From NCBI RefSeq assembly GCF_001591385.1, contig NZ_BCUU01000007.1, positions 30,400-94,399 of the forward strand: 64,000 nt of DNA, in the 5' to 3' direction. This DNA is from Variovorax soli NBRC 106424 (lineage in GTDB: Bacteria > Pseudomonadota > Gammaproteobacteria > Burkholderiales > Burkholderiaceae_C). Under the pieces are notes generated by a model that was given only the letters and a program-made list of their open reading frames with translations, searched no databases and was not told where the DNA came from. Position 1 is the first letter of the stretch, and every line of letters starts with the position of its first letter. The position numbers and the translations under genes are program-made. Positions 37,402-48,044 of this stretch are shown in pieces.

Positions 37402-37633
37402 TGGCACTCCTCCCCGCTGCATTCTGGTGCGGGCCATTGTCGGAAGCTCGAACCGAATCCCATCGCGCATCCTTGGTGCTTTGTGTTTCATTCTGGCACG
37501 CGAGAATCGGGCCAAGCCCATGCCAGCGCGGTGGTGGCGATGCCGCGATAATCCACCCTCCTGCACGCTTCGGCCTTGCGCGGGCCTCTGTTCCAGCACA
37601 GCCCGCTCGCCGATCCCCTGCCCCCAAGATCGC
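37402..37633. promoter_or_regulatory. divergent intergenic region, glycogen operon / leuS
   Basis: This 232-base gap must contain the promoter of the glycogen operon on the minus strand and of leuS on the plus strand. A GATAAT hexamer at 37547-37552 is a candidate leuS -10. I found no catabolite-regulator-like palindrome. Confidence 0.4.
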
Positions 37634-40264
37634 ATGAATTCCAGCTACAAACCCGCCGACGTCGAATCCGCTGCCCAGGCCAAGTGGGCGTCTGCCGACG
37701 CCTACCGCGTCATCGAGGACGCGAACAAGAAGAAGTACTACGCCTGCTCGATGCTGCCCTACCCCAGCGGCAAGCTGCACATGGGGCATGTGCGCAACTA
37801 CACGATCAACGACATGCTCACGCGCTACCTGCGCATGAGCGGCTACAACGTGCTCATGCCCATGGGCTGGGACGCCTTCGGCCTGCCGGCCGAGAACGCG
37901 GCGCTGAAGAACGGCGTCCCCCCGGCGGCCTGGACGATGGACAACATCGCCTACATGAAGGGCCAGCTGCAGGCCATGGGCCTGGCCATCGACTGGAGCC
38001 GCGAGGTCGCCACCTGCGACCCCGGCTACTACAAGTGGAACCAGTGGCTGTTCCTGAAGATGCTGGAAAAGGGCATTGCCTACCGCAAGACCCAGGTGGT
38101 CAACTGGGACCCGGTCGACCAGACCGTACTGGCCAACGAGCAGGTGATCGACGGCAAGGGCTGGCGCACCGGCGCGCCGGTGGAACGCCGCGAGATTCCG
38201 GGCTACTACCTCAAGATCAGCGACTACGCGCCGGAGCTGCTCGAGCACACCCAGCACAAGCTGCCGGGCTGGCCCGAGCGTGTGCGGCTGATGCAGGAAA
38301 ACTGGATCGGCAAGAGCGAAGGCGTGCGCTTCGCCTTCACCCACACCATCAAGGACCATGAGGGCCACCTGATCCAGGACGGCCGCATGTACGTGTTCAC
38401 CACGCGCGCCGACACCATCATGGGCGTGACCTTCTGCGCCGTGGCGCCCGAGCACCCGCTGGCCCAGCATGCCGCCCGCACCAACCTGCAGGTGGCCAAC
38501 TTCATCGACGAGTGCAAGGCTGGCGGCACCACCGAGGCCGAGCTGGCCACGCAGGAGAAGAAGGGCGTGCCCACCGGGCTGGTGGTCACGCACCCCATCA
38601 CCGAGGAGCAGATCCCGGTGTGGGTGGGCAACTACGTGCTCATGAGCTATGGCGACGGCGCCGTGATGGGCGTGCCCGCGCACGACGAGCGCGACTTCGC
38701 CTTCGCCAACAAGTACAACATCGACATCATCCAGGTGGTGCTGGTGGAGGACGAGCCCCACTTCGACTACCACAAGTGGCAGGAGTGGTATGCCGACAAG
38801 GAGCGCGGCATCACCATCAACTCCGACAACTTCAGCGGCATGGGCCACCAGGAGGCCGTCAAGGCCGTGGCGCACGCGCTGGAGCAGAAGGGCCTGGGCG
38901 GCCTGCAGACCACCTGGCGCCTGCGCGACTGGGGCATCAGCCGCCAGCGCTACTGGGGCACGCCGATCCCGATCATCCACTGCGAAGAGCACGGCGCCGT
39001 GCCGGTGCCCGAGAAGGACCTGCCGGTGGTGCTGCCCACCGACTGCGTGCCCGACGGCAGCGGCAACCCGCTGAACAAGCACGAGGGCTTCCACGCCGGC
39101 GTGACCTGCCCGGTGTGCGGCAAGGCGGCGCGCCGCGAGACCGACACCATGGACACCTTCGTGGATTCGTCCTGGTACTTCATGCGCTATTGCGACCCCA
39201 AGAACGACCAGGCCATGGTCGGCGAGGGCGCGCAGTACTGGATGCCGATGGACCAGTACATCGGCGGCATCGAGCACGCGATCCTGCACCTCTTGTACGC
39301 GCGCTTCTGGACCAAGGTGATGCGCGACCTGGGCCTGGTCACCATCGACGAGCCCTTCAGCCGCCTGCTCACGCAGGGCATGGTGCTCAACCACATCTTC
39401 TTCACCCGCAACGACAAGGGCGGCAAGGACTACCACCCGCCCTCGGAAGTCACGCCCAAGCTCGACGCCTCCGGCCACGTGGTCGGCGGCCTGCTTTCCG
39501 ACGGCACCGAGGTGCAGTACGGCGGCGTGGGCAAGATGGGCAAGAGCGAGCGCAACGGTGTCGATCCGCAGGAGCTGATCGAGAAGTACGGCGCCGACAC
39601 CGCGCGCCTGTACACCATGTTCACCGCGCCGCCCGAGGCCACGCTGGAATGGAACGACGCCGCGGTGGAGGGCTCCTTCCGCTTCCTGCGCCGGGTGTGG
39701 AACTACGGCGTGCAGCTCAAGGAACTGGGCGGCGCCGACGGCGGCGCCCCTGCCGCCTACGGCAAGGCCGCCAAGGCCCTGCGCCACGAAGTGCACACCG
39801 TGCTGCGCCAGATCGACTACGACTACCAGCGCATGCAATACAACACGGTGGTGTCGGGCGCGATGAAGCTCCTGAACGCGCTGGAAGGCTTCAAGCCCGC
39901 CGACGCGGCCGACGCCGCCGCCGCGCGCGAGGGCTTCGGCATCCTGCTGCGCACGCTCTACCCGGTCACGCCGCACCTCACCTTCGAGCTGTGGCGTGCC
40001 CTTGGCTACGACAAGGCGCACGGCGACCTGCTCGACGCGCCCTGGCCGCTGGTGGACGAGGCTGCACTGGAGCAGGACGAGATCGAGCTCATGCTGCAGG
40101 TCAACGGCAAGCTGCGCGGCTCGCTGGTGGTGCCGGCCGGCGCCAGCAAGCAGGAGATCGAGGCGATCGCACTGGCCAGCGAAGGCTTCGTGAAGTTCGC
40201 CGAAGGCGCGGCGCCCAAGCGCGTGATCGTGGTGCCGGGCCGGCTGGTCAACGTGGTCATCTGA
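37634..40264 (+). CDS. leuS: leucyl-tRNA synthetase
   Basis: This 876-residue class I synthetase has the HIGH motif as HMGH at residues 49-52 ([15 protein letters not shown]). An editing domain inserts after about residue 220 ([33 protein letters not shown]). The [16 protein letters not shown] motif is typical of LeuRS. The second ATP motif reads KMGKS at 634-638 instead of the usual KMSKS. The C-terminal anticodon-binding domain is complete. I chose the start at [10 protein letters not shown]; a longer frame reaches back to 37388 but has no conserved content. lptE and holA follow closely. Confidence 0.97.
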   Translation: MNSSYKPADVESAAQAKWASADAYRVIEDANKKKYYACSMLPYPSGKLHMGHVRNYTINDMLTRYLRMSGYNVLMPMGWDAFGLPAENAALKNGVPPAAWTMDNIAYMKGQLQAMGLAIDWSREVATCDPGYYKWNQWLFLKMLEKGIAYRKTQVVNWDPVDQTVLANEQVIDGKGWRTGAPVERREIPGYYLKISDYAPELLEHTQHKLPGWPERVRLMQENWIGKSEGVRFAFTHTIKDHEGHLIQDGRMYVFTTRADTIMGVTFCAVAPEHPLAQHAARTNLQVANFIDECKAGGTTEAELATQEKKGVPTGLVVTHPITEEQIPVWVGNYVLMSYGDGAVMGVPAHDERDFAFANKYNIDIIQVVLVEDEPHFDYHKWQEWYADKERGITINSDNFSGMGHQEAVKAVAHALEQKGLGGLQTTWRLRDWGISRQRYWGTPIPIIHCEEHGAVPVPEKDLPVVLPTDCVPDGSGNPLNKHEGFHAGVTCPVCGKAARRETDTMDTFVDSSWYFMRYCDPKNDQAMVGEGAQYWMPMDQYIGGIEHAILHLLYARFWTKVMRDLGLVTIDEPFSRLLTQGMVLNHIFFTRNDKGGKDYHPPSEVTPKLDASGHVVGGLLSDGTEVQYGGVGKMGKSERNGVDPQELIEKYGADTARLYTMFTAPPEATLEWNDAAVEGSFRFLRRVWNYGVQLKELGGADGGAPAAYGKAAKALRHEVHTVLRQIDYDYQRMQYNTVVSGAMKLLNALEGFKPADAADAAAAREGFGILLRTLYPVTPHLTFELWRALGYDKAHGDLLDAPWPLVDEAALEQDEIELMLQVNGKLRGSLVVPAGASKQEIEAIALASEGFVKFAEGAAPKRVIVVPGRLVNVVI

Positions 40265-40274
40265 GCGGCGCACG

Positions 40275-40793
40275 ATGATGAAGAAGAGCGCACGCATCAC
40301 CGAACCGTCCCGCCGCGCCTTCCTGGCTGCTGGCGCGGCGCTGGGCCTGGCGGGCTGCGGCTTCAAGCTGCGGCAGGCGCCCGATTTCGCCTTCACCACC
40401 ATCGCCATGCCCACCAACACGGCCTACCTGGCGCAGCTCAAGCGCAGCATCGACGTCACGGGCAAGCTCAAGGTGCTGCCCATGGCCGAATGGGAGAAGG
40501 CGGACGCCGTGTTCGACGTGCTGGGAGAAACGCGCGACCAACTGGTGCTGTCCACCAATTCGGCTGGCCAGGTGCGCGAAATGCAGCTGTTCCTGCGCAT
40601 CCGCTTCAAGCTGCGCACGCCGCAGGGCAAGGAGCTGATCCCACCCTCGGAAATGATGCAGTCGCGCGACATCACCTACAACGAAACCGCCGCGCTGGCC
40701 AAGGAAAGCGAAACGCAACTGCTGTACCGCGACATGACCAACGACATCGTGCAGCAGACGCTGCGCCGCCTGGGCGCGGTCAAGTCGCTGTAG
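40275..40793 (+). CDS. lptE: LPS-assembly lipoprotein LptE
   Basis: This 172-residue outer-membrane lipoprotein plugs LptD in the lipopolysaccharide export machine. The lipobox LAGC places the lipidated cysteine at residue 28, followed by GFKLRQ, as in nearly all LptE. The signal peptide contains SRRAFLAAG, which resembles a twin-arginine motif. The leuS-lptE-holA order is conserved in proteobacteria and supports the call. It starts 10 bases after leuS. Confidence 0.94.
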   Translation: MMKKSARITEPSRRAFLAAGAALGLAGCGFKLRQAPDFAFTTIAMPTNTAYLAQLKRSIDVTGKLKVLPMAEWEKADAVFDVLGETRDQLVLSTNSAGQVREMQLFLRIRFKLRTPQGKELIPPSEMMQSRDITYNETAALAKESETQLLYRDMTNDIVQQTLRRLGAVKSL

Positions 40794-40805
40794 GCGGAGC
40801 CCGAA

Positions 40806-41879
40806 TTGCAACTGCCCGCGGCCCAGCTTCCGGCGCACCTGCAAAAAGGACTGCGCCCGCTCTACACCCTGCACGGCGACGAAGCCCTGCTGGTGCAGGA
40901 GGCGGCCGACGCCATTCGCGCGGCCGCCCGTGCGCAGGGTTTCAGCGAGCGCAGCGTGCATACCGTCGCCGGCGCCCATTTCGACTGGGGCGCGGTGCAG
41001 GCGGCCGGCGGCTCGATGAGCCTGTTCGCCGACAAGCAGATCGTCGAGATCCGCATTCCGTCCGGCAAGCCGGGCAAGGACGGCAGCGCGGCCCTGCAGC
41101 AGATCGCCGAGAGCACCGTGGGCAACGACAGCACGCTCACGCTGGTGCTGCTGCCGCGCCTGGACAAGGCCACCAAGACCGGCGCCTGGTTCGGCGCGCT
41201 CGATGGCCACGGCATCACGGTGCAGCTCGACCCGGTGGAGCGCGGCGCCCTGCCCGAATGGATCGCCCAGCGCCTGGGCCGCCAGGCGCAGCGGGTCAAG
41301 TCCGGCGAGGAAGGTCAGCGCACCCTGCAGTTCTTTGCCGACCGTGTCGAAGGCAACCTGCTGGCCGCGCACCAGGAAATCCAGAAGCTCGCCCTGCTGT
41401 ATCCCGAGGGCGAACTGTCCTTCGAGCAGGTCGAGGGCGCGGTGAACAACGTGGCGCGCTACGACGTGTTCAAGCTGTCCGAGGCGGTGCTGGGCGGCAA
41501 CCCGCAGCGGGTGGCGCGCATGCTCGAGGGCCTGAAGGCCGAGGGCGAGGCCGAGGTGCTGGTGCACTACACCCTGGCCGAGGACATCCGCGCCCTCAAG
41601 CGCGTGCGCGACGCGGTCGACGCCGGCCGGCCGCTGCCGATGGCGCTGCGCGAGAACCGGGTGTGGGGCCCCAAGGAGCGGGCCTTCGAGCGCGTGCTGC
41701 CGCGCCTGCAGGGCCGCGCGCTGGCGCACCTGCTGAACGACGCCCACAAGGTGGACGGCATCGTCAAGGGCCTGCCGCAGCCCGACTGGCCGCAGGACGG
41801 CTGGCAGGCCCTGCAGCGCCTGGCCTTCCGCCTGTGCCGCCTGTGCATGACCGAGGGCAGCGGGCGCCGCGCCGCCTGA
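40806..41879 (+). CDS. holA: DNA polymerase III subunit delta
   Basis: This 357-residue clamp-loader subunit opens the beta sliding clamp. [20 protein letters not shown] near the start, [13 protein letters not shown], the TRP-like [16 protein letters not shown] region and a C-terminal helical domain ([24 protein letters not shown]) match HolA. It starts with TTG, 12 bases after lptE. It is the third gene of the leuS-lptE-holA operon. Confidence 0.94.
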   Translation: MQLPAAQLPAHLQKGLRPLYTLHGDEALLVQEAADAIRAAARAQGFSERSVHTVAGAHFDWGAVQAAGGSMSLFADKQIVEIRIPSGKPGKDGSAALQQIAESTVGNDSTLTLVLLPRLDKATKTGAWFGALDGHGITVQLDPVERGALPEWIAQRLGRQAQRVKSGEEGQRTLQFFADRVEGNLLAAHQEIQKLALLYPEGELSFEQVEGAVNNVARYDVFKLSEAVLGGNPQRVARMLEGLKAEGEAEVLVHYTLAEDIRALKRVRDAVDAGRPLPMALRENRVWGPKERAFERVLPRLQGRALAHLLNDAHKVDGIVKGLPQPDWPQDGWQALQRLAFRLCRLCMTEGSGRRAA

Positions 41880-41926
41880 AACCCTGCGCCGGCTCCGGTG
41901 CGCCCGGCAGTGGGAAAATGCCGCCC

Positions 41927-43219
41927 ATGAACGCCTTCAACGTCGACGAACACATGCTGGCCCTGGGCGCACAGGCCAAGACCGCGGCCGCCGCCATGGC
42001 ACGCGCCGATGCCGCCACCAAGAACAAGGCCCTGAAGGCCCTGGCGCGGCGCCTGCGCCAGGCCGGCCCGGAACTGCAGGCGGCCAATGCCCGCGACGTG
42101 GAGCGCGCCAGCGCCGCCGGCCTGCCGGCGCCCATGGTCGACCGGCTCAAGCTCACGCCCAAGGTGCTGGCCACCGTGGCCGAGGGCTGCGAGCAGCTGG
42201 CCGCCATGGCCGACGTGATCGGCGAGATCATCGGCATGCGCCAGCAGCCCAGCGGCATCCGCGTGGGCCAGATGCGCGTGCCCATCGGCGTGTTCGGCAT
42301 GATCTTCGAGAGCCGCCCCAACGTGACCATCGAGGCGGCCAGCCTGGCGATCAAGAGCGGCAACGCGGCCATCCTGCGCGGCGGCTCGGAAGCCATCGAA
42401 TCGAACAAGGCGCTGGCCCAGCTGGTGGCCGAGTCGCTGCAAGAGGCCGGGCTGCCGGCCGACGCGGTGCAGCTGGTGCAGACCACCGACCGTGAGGCGG
42501 TCGGCCGGCTCATCGCCATGCCGCAATATGTGGACGTGATCATCCCGCGCGGCGGCAAGGGGCTGATCGAGCGCATCAGCCGCGATGCCAAGGTGCCGGT
42601 CATCAAGCACCTGGACGGCAACTGCCACGTGTACGTGGACGACACCGCCGAGCTCGACATGGCCGTGACCATCGTCGACAACGCCAAGACCCAGAAATAC
42701 AGCCCCTGCAACGCGGCCGAGGGCCTGCTGGTGGCGCGCTCCCGGGCGGCCGAATTCCTGCCCAGGATCGGCGCCATCTTCGCCGCCAAGGGCGTGGAAA
42801 TGCGCTGCGACCCCGCAGCCGCGGCCATCCTGCGCGCCCCAAGCGCATTGCCGGCCGGTGCCAGGGTGGTGGATGCGGTGGAATCCGACTGGTTCGAGGA
42901 ATACCTCGCCGCCGTGATCAGCATCAAGGTGGTGGACGGGGTCGATGCGGCCATTGCCCACATCAACCACTATTCGAGCCACCACACCGACGCCATCGTC
43001 ACCCGCGACCACGTCAATGCACAGCGCTTCCTGCGCGAGGTGGATTCGGCCAGCGTCATGGTCAATGCGAGCACCCGCTTCGCCGACGGCTTCGAGTACG
43101 GGCTGGGCGCCGAGATCGGCATCAGCACCGACAAGTTCCATGCCCGCGGCCCGGTGGGCATCGAAGGGCTGACTTCCCTCAAGTACGTGGTGCTCGGCCA
43201 GGGCGAGGTCCGCAGCTAG
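41927..43219 (+). CDS. proA: gamma-glutamyl phosphate reductase
   Basis: This 430-residue enzyme of proline synthesis makes glutamate-5-semialdehyde with NADPH. It shows [20 protein letters not shown], then [16 protein letters not shown] and [15 protein letters not shown]. The catalytic cysteine is in [15 protein letters not shown], and the end is [16 protein letters not shown]. Two in-frame ATGs nine bases apart (41918, 41927) compete; I chose the second because MNAFN fits the family. A GAAAAT just upstream may be a -10 for a short leader. proB is not in the window. Confidence 0.96.
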   Translation: MNAFNVDEHMLALGAQAKTAAAAMARADAATKNKALKALARRLRQAGPELQAANARDVERASAAGLPAPMVDRLKLTPKVLATVAEGCEQLAAMADVIGEIIGMRQQPSGIRVGQMRVPIGVFGMIFESRPNVTIEAASLAIKSGNAAILRGGSEAIESNKALAQLVAESLQEAGLPADAVQLVQTTDREAVGRLIAMPQYVDVIIPRGGKGLIERISRDAKVPVIKHLDGNCHVYVDDTAELDMAVTIVDNAKTQKYSPCNAAEGLLVARSRAAEFLPRIGAIFAAKGVEMRCDPAAAAILRAPSALPAGARVVDAVESDWFEEYLAAVISIKVVDGVDAAIAHINHYSSHHTDAIVTRDHVNAQRFLREVDSASVMVNASTRFADGFEYGLGAEIGISTDKFHARGPVGIEGLTSLKYVVLGQGEVRS

Positions 43220-43279
43220 TTGCGGCCCTCGGGCCCTGTCGGCGGGCGGGGCTTGTGATGGGGGTGGGTTACCCCTATC

Positions 43280-43285
43280 TACAAT
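43280..43285 (+). promoter_or_regulatory. -10-like element for gshA
   Basis: TACAAT, five of six to the -10 consensus, lies 45 bases before gshA in the 111-base gap after proA. A TTGTGA is 21 bases upstream of it, too far for a strong -35. Confidence 0.4.
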
Positions 43286-43330
43286 TGCAGTTCTTTGCTC
43301 AGGCAAGAACTCGCATAACAAGGCTGCTGC

Positions 43331-44623
43331 ATGGTCCCCCATCTCGTCACCGCCCTGACCGGTCCGATCAACGAACTCGAGCAGCGAGTGCTCGACTCGA
43401 TGCCCGCCATCGAGCGCTGGTTCCGCCTGGAATGGATGGAGCACACCCCGCCCTTCTACAGCTCGGTGGACATCCGCAACGCCGGCTTCAAGCTGGCGCC
43501 GGTCGACACCAACCTCTACCCCGGCGGCTGGAACAACCTCACCCAGGAAATGCTGCCGCTGGCGGTGCAGGCGGCTCAGGCGGCCATCGAGAAGATCTGC
43601 CCCGAGGCGCGCAACCTGCTGGTGGTGCCGGAAAACCACTCCAGCAACACCTTCTACCTGGCCAACGTCGCCCAACTGGTGCGCATCTTCCAGATGGCGG
43701 GGCTGAACGTGAAGGTCGGCTCCATCGACCCGGCCATCAAGTCGCCCAAGAAGATCGTGCTGCCGCATGGCGAAAGCGTGTGCCTGGAGCCGGTGGTGCG
43801 TGGCAAGCGGCGCTTGGGGCTGAAGAACTTCGACCCCTGCACCATCCTGCTGAACAACGACCTGTCGGCCGGCGTGCCGGGCATCCTGGAAGACCTGCAC
43901 GAGCAGTACCTGCTGCCGCCGCTGCATGCCGGCTGGTCGGTGCGGCGCAAGAGCAAGCATTTCCGCAGCTATGAAGAGGTGTCCAAGCGCTTCGGCAAGC
44001 TGCTGGGCATCGACCCCTGGCTGATCAACCCCATGTCCAGCCATGCCGAGGGCGTGGACCTGGCCACCGGGTCCGGGCAGGACGAGCTCATCACCCATTG
44101 CGACCAGCTGCTGACCAAGATCCGGCGCAAGTACAAGGAATACGGCATCAACGAGAAGCCCTTCGTCGTCGTCAAGCCGGACAACGGCACCAACGGCGTG
44201 GGCGTGATGACGGTGCGCGACATCAAGGACCTGGAGGCGCTGTTCCAGAAGGCCAGGACCGGCGGCTCGCGCGCCGTGTCGGCGCTGGGCAGCGAGATCA
44301 TCGTGCAGGAAGGCGTTCTGACCCGCGAGCGGGTGCACGACGGCGTCGCAGAGCCGGTGGTCTACATGATGGACCGCTACGTGGTGGGCGGCTTCTACCG
44401 GGTGCATGCCGAGCGCAGCATCGACGAGAACCTCGATTCCCCCGGCGCCAGCTTCGTGCCGCTGGCGTTTTCCGAAAGTGCGCACTTACCTGTGCCGGGT
44501 GCCAAGCCCGGTGCCAGCGCGCCCAACCGCTTCTACATGTACGGCGTGATCGGGCGCCTGGCCATGGTGGCCGCCAGCTACGAGCTGGAAGCCACCGACC
44601 CGGACGCCGAAGTCTACGAATGA
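43331..44623 (+). CDS. gshA: glutamate-cysteine ligase (betaproteobacterial type)
   Basis: This 430-residue protein makes gamma-glutamylcysteine, the first step of glutathione synthesis. It belongs to the class found in betaproteobacteria and does not resemble E. coli GshA. Features are HTPPFYSSVDIRNAGFKLAP, VDTNLYPGGWNNLTQEM, VPENHSSNTFYLANVAQL and the ATP-grasp-like KPFVVVKPDNGTNGVGVMTV. YMMDRYVVGGFYRVH is near the end. The product feeds glutathione synthase at 48041-48994, with two transporter genes between them. Confidence 0.94.
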   Translation: MVPHLVTALTGPINELEQRVLDSMPAIERWFRLEWMEHTPPFYSSVDIRNAGFKLAPVDTNLYPGGWNNLTQEMLPLAVQAAQAAIEKICPEARNLLVVPENHSSNTFYLANVAQLVRIFQMAGLNVKVGSIDPAIKSPKKIVLPHGESVCLEPVVRGKRRLGLKNFDPCTILLNNDLSAGVPGILEDLHEQYLLPPLHAGWSVRRKSKHFRSYEEVSKRFGKLLGIDPWLINPMSSHAEGVDLATGSGQDELITHCDQLLTKIRRKYKEYGINEKPFVVVKPDNGTNGVGVMTVRDIKDLEALFQKARTGGSRAVSALGSEIIVQEGVLTRERVHDGVAEPVVYMMDRYVVGGFYRVHAERSIDENLDSPGASFVPLAFSESAHLPVPGAKPGASAPNRFYMYGVIGRLAMVAASYELEATDPDAEVYE

Positions 44624-44778
44624 CCTAACCCGCCGCGCCGCCACTTCACATTGGCGGCCACGCGGCGGGACTGCACAATACCCTACCCAGAACAATGCAA
44701 CGCCCTCGGGCGCAGGCAAGCGCGGCCATCGGCGGGAGCCCCCATCTCCCGGCGTAAAGAGCAGCGCCACTGCACCCA

Positions 44779-46665
44779 TTGCTGTCACGCGACGTGTCTT
44801 CCAAAAAATCCACTGCATCCGCGGCGCTGATCCTGGCGGCCATCGGCGTTGTCTACGGCGACATCGGCACCAGCGTGCTGTACGCGATGAAGGAGGTGTT
44901 CAGCCACGATCGTGTGCAGTTCAACTCCGAGAACGTCTTCGGCATCCTGTCGATGTTCTTCTGGACGCTGACCATCATCGTCTCGCTGAAATACGTGGTG
45001 CTGGTGCTGCGCGCCGACAACGAGGGCGAGGGCGGCCTCATCGCCATGCTGGCGCTGGCCTCCCAGGCGGTGGTGGACCGGCCGAAGCTGCGCGGCGTGC
45101 TGCTCGCGGTGGGCATCTTCGGCACTTCCTTGTTCTACGGCGACGGCGTCATCACGCCGGCCATCTCGGTGCTCTCGGCGGTCGAGGGCCTGGAGGTGGT
45201 GTCGCCGCACTTCAAGGAATACGTGATCCCGATCACCCTGGTGGTGCTGTTCGGCCTTTTTGCGCTGCAGAAGCACGGCACGGCGGGCATCGGCAAGTTC
45301 TTCGGGCCCATCACGCTGATCTGGTTCGTCGCCATCGCGGTGCTGGGTGTCGCGCAGATCGTCACCCACCCCGAGATCCTGTGGGCGCTGAGCCCGCACT
45401 ACGCGCTGGGCTTCATCTGGAACAACCCGGGCACCAGCTTTCTCATCCTGGGCGCCACGGTGCTGTGCGTGACCGGCGCCGAAGCCCTGTATGCGGACCT
45501 GGGCCACTTTGGCAAGGGGCCGATCCGCATCGCCTGGTTCTCGGTGGTGATGCCCGCGCTCACGCTCAACTACTTCGGCCAGGGCGCGCTGCTCCTGCGC
45601 GAGCCGGCCGCGGTGAAGAACCCCTTCTTCATGATGGCGCCCGAGTGGGCCGTGATCCCGATGGTGGTGATGGCCACGGCGGCCACCGTGATTGCATCGC
45701 AGGCCCTGATCACCGGGGCTTTCAGCGTCACGCGCCAGGTGATCCAGCTGGGCTACCTGCCGCGCCTGAATATCGAGCACACCAGCGTGCGCACCGCGGG
45801 GCAGATCTACATCCCCTTCGTCAACTGGGGCCTGTTCGTGGCCATCGTGCTGGCGGTGGTGATGTTCCGCAGCTCCAGCAACCTGGCGGCGGCCTACGGC
45901 ATCGCGGTGACCACCGACATGCTGATCACCACGGTGCTGACCTTCTTCGTGATCCGCTTTGCCTGGAAGCTGCCCCTGGCGCTTTGCATCGGCGCGACCG
46001 CGATCTTCTTCGTGGTGGACTTCGCGTTCTTCGCCTCCAACCTGCTCAAGCTGCTGCAGGGCGGCTGGTTCCCGCTGCTCATCGGCGGCGCGGTGTTCAC
46101 GCTCATGATCACCTGGAAGGAAGGCCGGCGCCTGATGGGCCAGGTGCAGCGGCAGGACGCCATCGACCTGCGCGCCTTCCTCGACTCGGTGTTCGTCAAC
46201 CCGCCGGCGCGGGTGGACGGCACCGCCGTGTTCCTCACGGCCGAGCCGGGCGTGGTGCCCAACGCGCTCCTGCACAACCTCAAGCACAACAAGGTGCTGC
46301 ACGAATACAACCTGTTCGTCACCGTGCGCAACCACGAAGTGCCCTGGATCCCGATGGACAGGCGCATCGAAATGGAGCCGCTGGGCCGCCACTGCTGGCA
46401 GGTGATCGTGCACTACGGCTTCAAGAACGACATCGACCTGCCCAGCGCGCTGGACGGCACCCGCATGCGCGGCTGCCAGATGGAGCCCATGACCACCAGC
46501 TACTTCCTGTCGCGCGACGTGGTCATTCCCACGCTGGGCAGCGGCATGGCGCCCTGGCGCGAGAAGCTGTTTGCGCAGATGCACCACAACGCCAGCGGTG
46601 CGGCGGACTTCCTGAGTCTGCCCAACAATGCAGTGGTCGAGCTCGGGTCGAAGATCGAAATTTAG
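44779..46665 (+). CDS. kup: potassium uptake protein Kup
   Basis: This 628-residue KUP/HAK/KT transporter brings in K+ with protons. [20 protein letters not shown] starts the first helix, and [40 protein letters not shown] and [20 protein letters not shown] follow. About 12 helices to residue 460 are followed by a cytoplasmic domain. The start is TTG at 44779 or GTG at 44794; family proteins often begin at the latter (SSKKSTASA). CACAAT at 44674-44679 may be its -10. Confidence 0.95.
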   Translation: MLSRDVSSKKSTASAALILAAIGVVYGDIGTSVLYAMKEVFSHDRVQFNSENVFGILSMFFWTLTIIVSLKYVVLVLRADNEGEGGLIAMLALASQAVVDRPKLRGVLLAVGIFGTSLFYGDGVITPAISVLSAVEGLEVVSPHFKEYVIPITLVVLFGLFALQKHGTAGIGKFFGPITLIWFVAIAVLGVAQIVTHPEILWALSPHYALGFIWNNPGTSFLILGATVLCVTGAEALYADLGHFGKGPIRIAWFSVVMPALTLNYFGQGALLLREPAAVKNPFFMMAPEWAVIPMVVMATAATVIASQALITGAFSVTRQVIQLGYLPRLNIEHTSVRTAGQIYIPFVNWGLFVAIVLAVVMFRSSSNLAAAYGIAVTTDMLITTVLTFFVIRFAWKLPLALCIGATAIFFVVDFAFFASNLLKLLQGGWFPLLIGGAVFTLMITWKEGRRLMGQVQRQDAIDLRAFLDSVFVNPPARVDGTAVFLTAEPGVVPNALLHNLKHNKVLHEYNLFVTVRNHEVPWIPMDRRIEMEPLGRHCWQVIVHYGFKNDIDLPSALDGTRMRGCQMEPMTTSYFLSRDVVIPTLGSGMAPWREKLFAQMHHNASGAADFLSLPNNAVVELGSKIEI

Positions 46666-46765
46666 GCCCACCCCCAGGCTGCCCCGCTTCGCAGGTCCGC
46701 CAACCCCCTGCGAGGGGGCGCACCCAGCGGCCTGGCAAAGCCAGTTCCGCGGGTGCCCTGGCCTG
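46666..46765 (-). repeat. GC-rich palindromic dispersed repeat, copy 2
   Basis: Read on the minus strand this gap contains GGAACTGGCTTTGCCAGGCC, then CCCCCTCGCAGGGGGTTGGC, then a GCGAAGCGGGGC tail. The three blocks match copy 1 at 16735-16839 in order and spacing. It starts one base after the kup stop and may terminate kup transcription. Confidence 0.7.
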
Positions 46766-46813
46766 GGCCAGCGCGCATATGGACCCACGGGGGCGCAGTT
46801 TCGCCCGTCCCGG

Positions 46814-46819
46814 CACAAT
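46814..46819 (+). promoter_or_regulatory. -10-like element just before benE
   Basis: CACAAT ends only seven bases before the benE ATG. No Shine-Dalgarno sequence lies between them, so an mRNA made from it would have almost no leader. Confidence 0.35.
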
Positions 46820-46826
46820 CGCGCCC

Positions 46827-48044
46827 ATGCGTTTTTTCAAGGACCTGAGCCTCTCGGCCTTTGTGGCGGGCTTCGTGGCGGTGCTCGTGGGCTTCACCAG
46901 CTCGGTGGCCATCGTGTTCCAGGCGGCGCAGGCCTTCGGCGCCAGCGCGGCGGAAATCGCCTCGTGGATGTGGGCGCTGGGCATCGGCATGGGACTGGCG
47001 TCGGCCATTCCCTCGCTCTTGTGGAAGAAGCCGGTGATGATCGCCTGGAGCACGCCCGGCGCGGCCGTGCTGGCGGTGGCCGGCGCGGGCTTTTCCATGA
47101 ACGAGGCGGTGGGCGCCTTCATGGTGTGTGCGATGCTCATCACCCTGGCTGGCGCCACCGGCTGGTTCGAGCGGGTGATGAACAAGATCCCGATGGAAAT
47201 CGCCTCGGCCCTGCTGGCCGGCGTGCTGGCCCGCTTCGGGCTGCAGGCCTTCCAGGCGGCGCAGACCGCGCTGCCCCTGGTGCTGGTCATGCTGGGCAGC
47301 TACCTGGTCGCGCGCCGCCTGTGGCCGCGCTATGCGGTGCCGCTCACGCTGGTGGTGGCCATCGCCTTTGTCGCCGCGCGCGGCGAGCTGGCCTGGTCGG
47401 CGGTGCATTTCGAACTGGCCAAACCCGTGTTCACCATGCCCGCGTTCAGCTGGCAGGCGGCGGTGAGCCTGGCCTTGCCGCTGTTTGTCGTCACCATGGC
47501 ATCGCAGAACCTGCCGGGCGTGGCGGCCATCCGCTCCGCCGGCTACGACATGCCCATCTCCAGGCTCATCAGCTTCACCGGGGTGATGACGCTGCTGCTG
47601 GCGCCTTTCGGCGCCTATGCGCTCAACCTCAGCGCCATCACGGCGGCCATCAGCATGGGGCGCGAGGCGCATGAGGATCCGGCGCGGCGCTACACGGCGG
47701 CCGTGTCCTGCGGCGCCATCTACGTGCTGATCGGCTTCTTCGGCGCGGCCGTCACCGGGCTGCTCACTGCTTTTCCGAAAGAGCTTGTCGCGGCCATCGC
47801 CGGCCTGGCGCTGCTGGGCACCATCGGCAGCGGCCTGGCACTGGCAGTGCGCGACGAGTCGCACCGCGAGGCCGCGCTCATCACCTTTCTCGTCACCCTG
47901 TCGGGCGTCACGCTGGCGGGCGTGGGCTCGGCCTTCTGGGGTGTGGTGGCCGGGGCTGCCGCACTCGGCATCCAGGGCATCGGCCGGGCACGCCGCCGCG
48001 CCGATGACAAGAACGCATCCGTTGGAAAGACCACTTCGCCATGA
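46827..48044 (+). CDS. benE: benzoate/H+ symporter-family transporter
   Basis: This 405-residue membrane protein has about 12 helices. FVAGFVAVLVGFTSSVAIVF starts the first, and MGLASAIPSLLWKKPVMIAW, STPGAAVLAVAGAGFSMNEA, KIPMEIASALLAGVLARFG and MASQNLPGVAAIRSAGYDMP are hallmarks of BenE. BenE was described as a benzoate carrier, but many homologues lie away from benzoate genes, as this one does, so the substrate is open. It overlaps gshB by four bases. Confidence 0.88.
   Translation: MRFFKDLSLSAFVAGFVAVLVGFTSSVAIVFQAAQAFGASAAEIASWMWALGIGMGLASAIPSLLWKKPVMIAWSTPGAAVLAVAGAGFSMNEAVGAFMVCAMLITLAGATGWFERVMNKIPMEIASALLAGVLARFGLQAFQAAQTALPLVLVMLGSYLVARRLWPRYAVPLTLVVAIAFVAARGELAWSAVHFELAKPVFTMPAFSWQAAVSLALPLFVVTMASQNLPGVAAIRSAGYDMPISRLISFTGVMTLLLAPFGAYALNLSAITAAISMGREAHEDPARRYTAAVSCGAIYVLIGFFGAAVTGLLTAFPKELVAAIAGLALLGTIGSGLALAVRDESHREAALITFLVTLSGVTLAGVGSAFWGVVAGAAALGIQGIGRARRRADDKNASVGKTTSP

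Noticed and set aside
37388..37633. N-terminal extension of leuS to 37388
   Set aside because: The added 82 residues show no family similarity and overlap the promoter region; the [10 protein letters not shown] start fits LeuRS.
35726..40420. Long minus-strand ORF (1564 codons) across leuS and the alpha-glucosidase
   Set aside because: It overlaps leuS on the other strand and has a biased His/Leu/Val composition; no domain seen.
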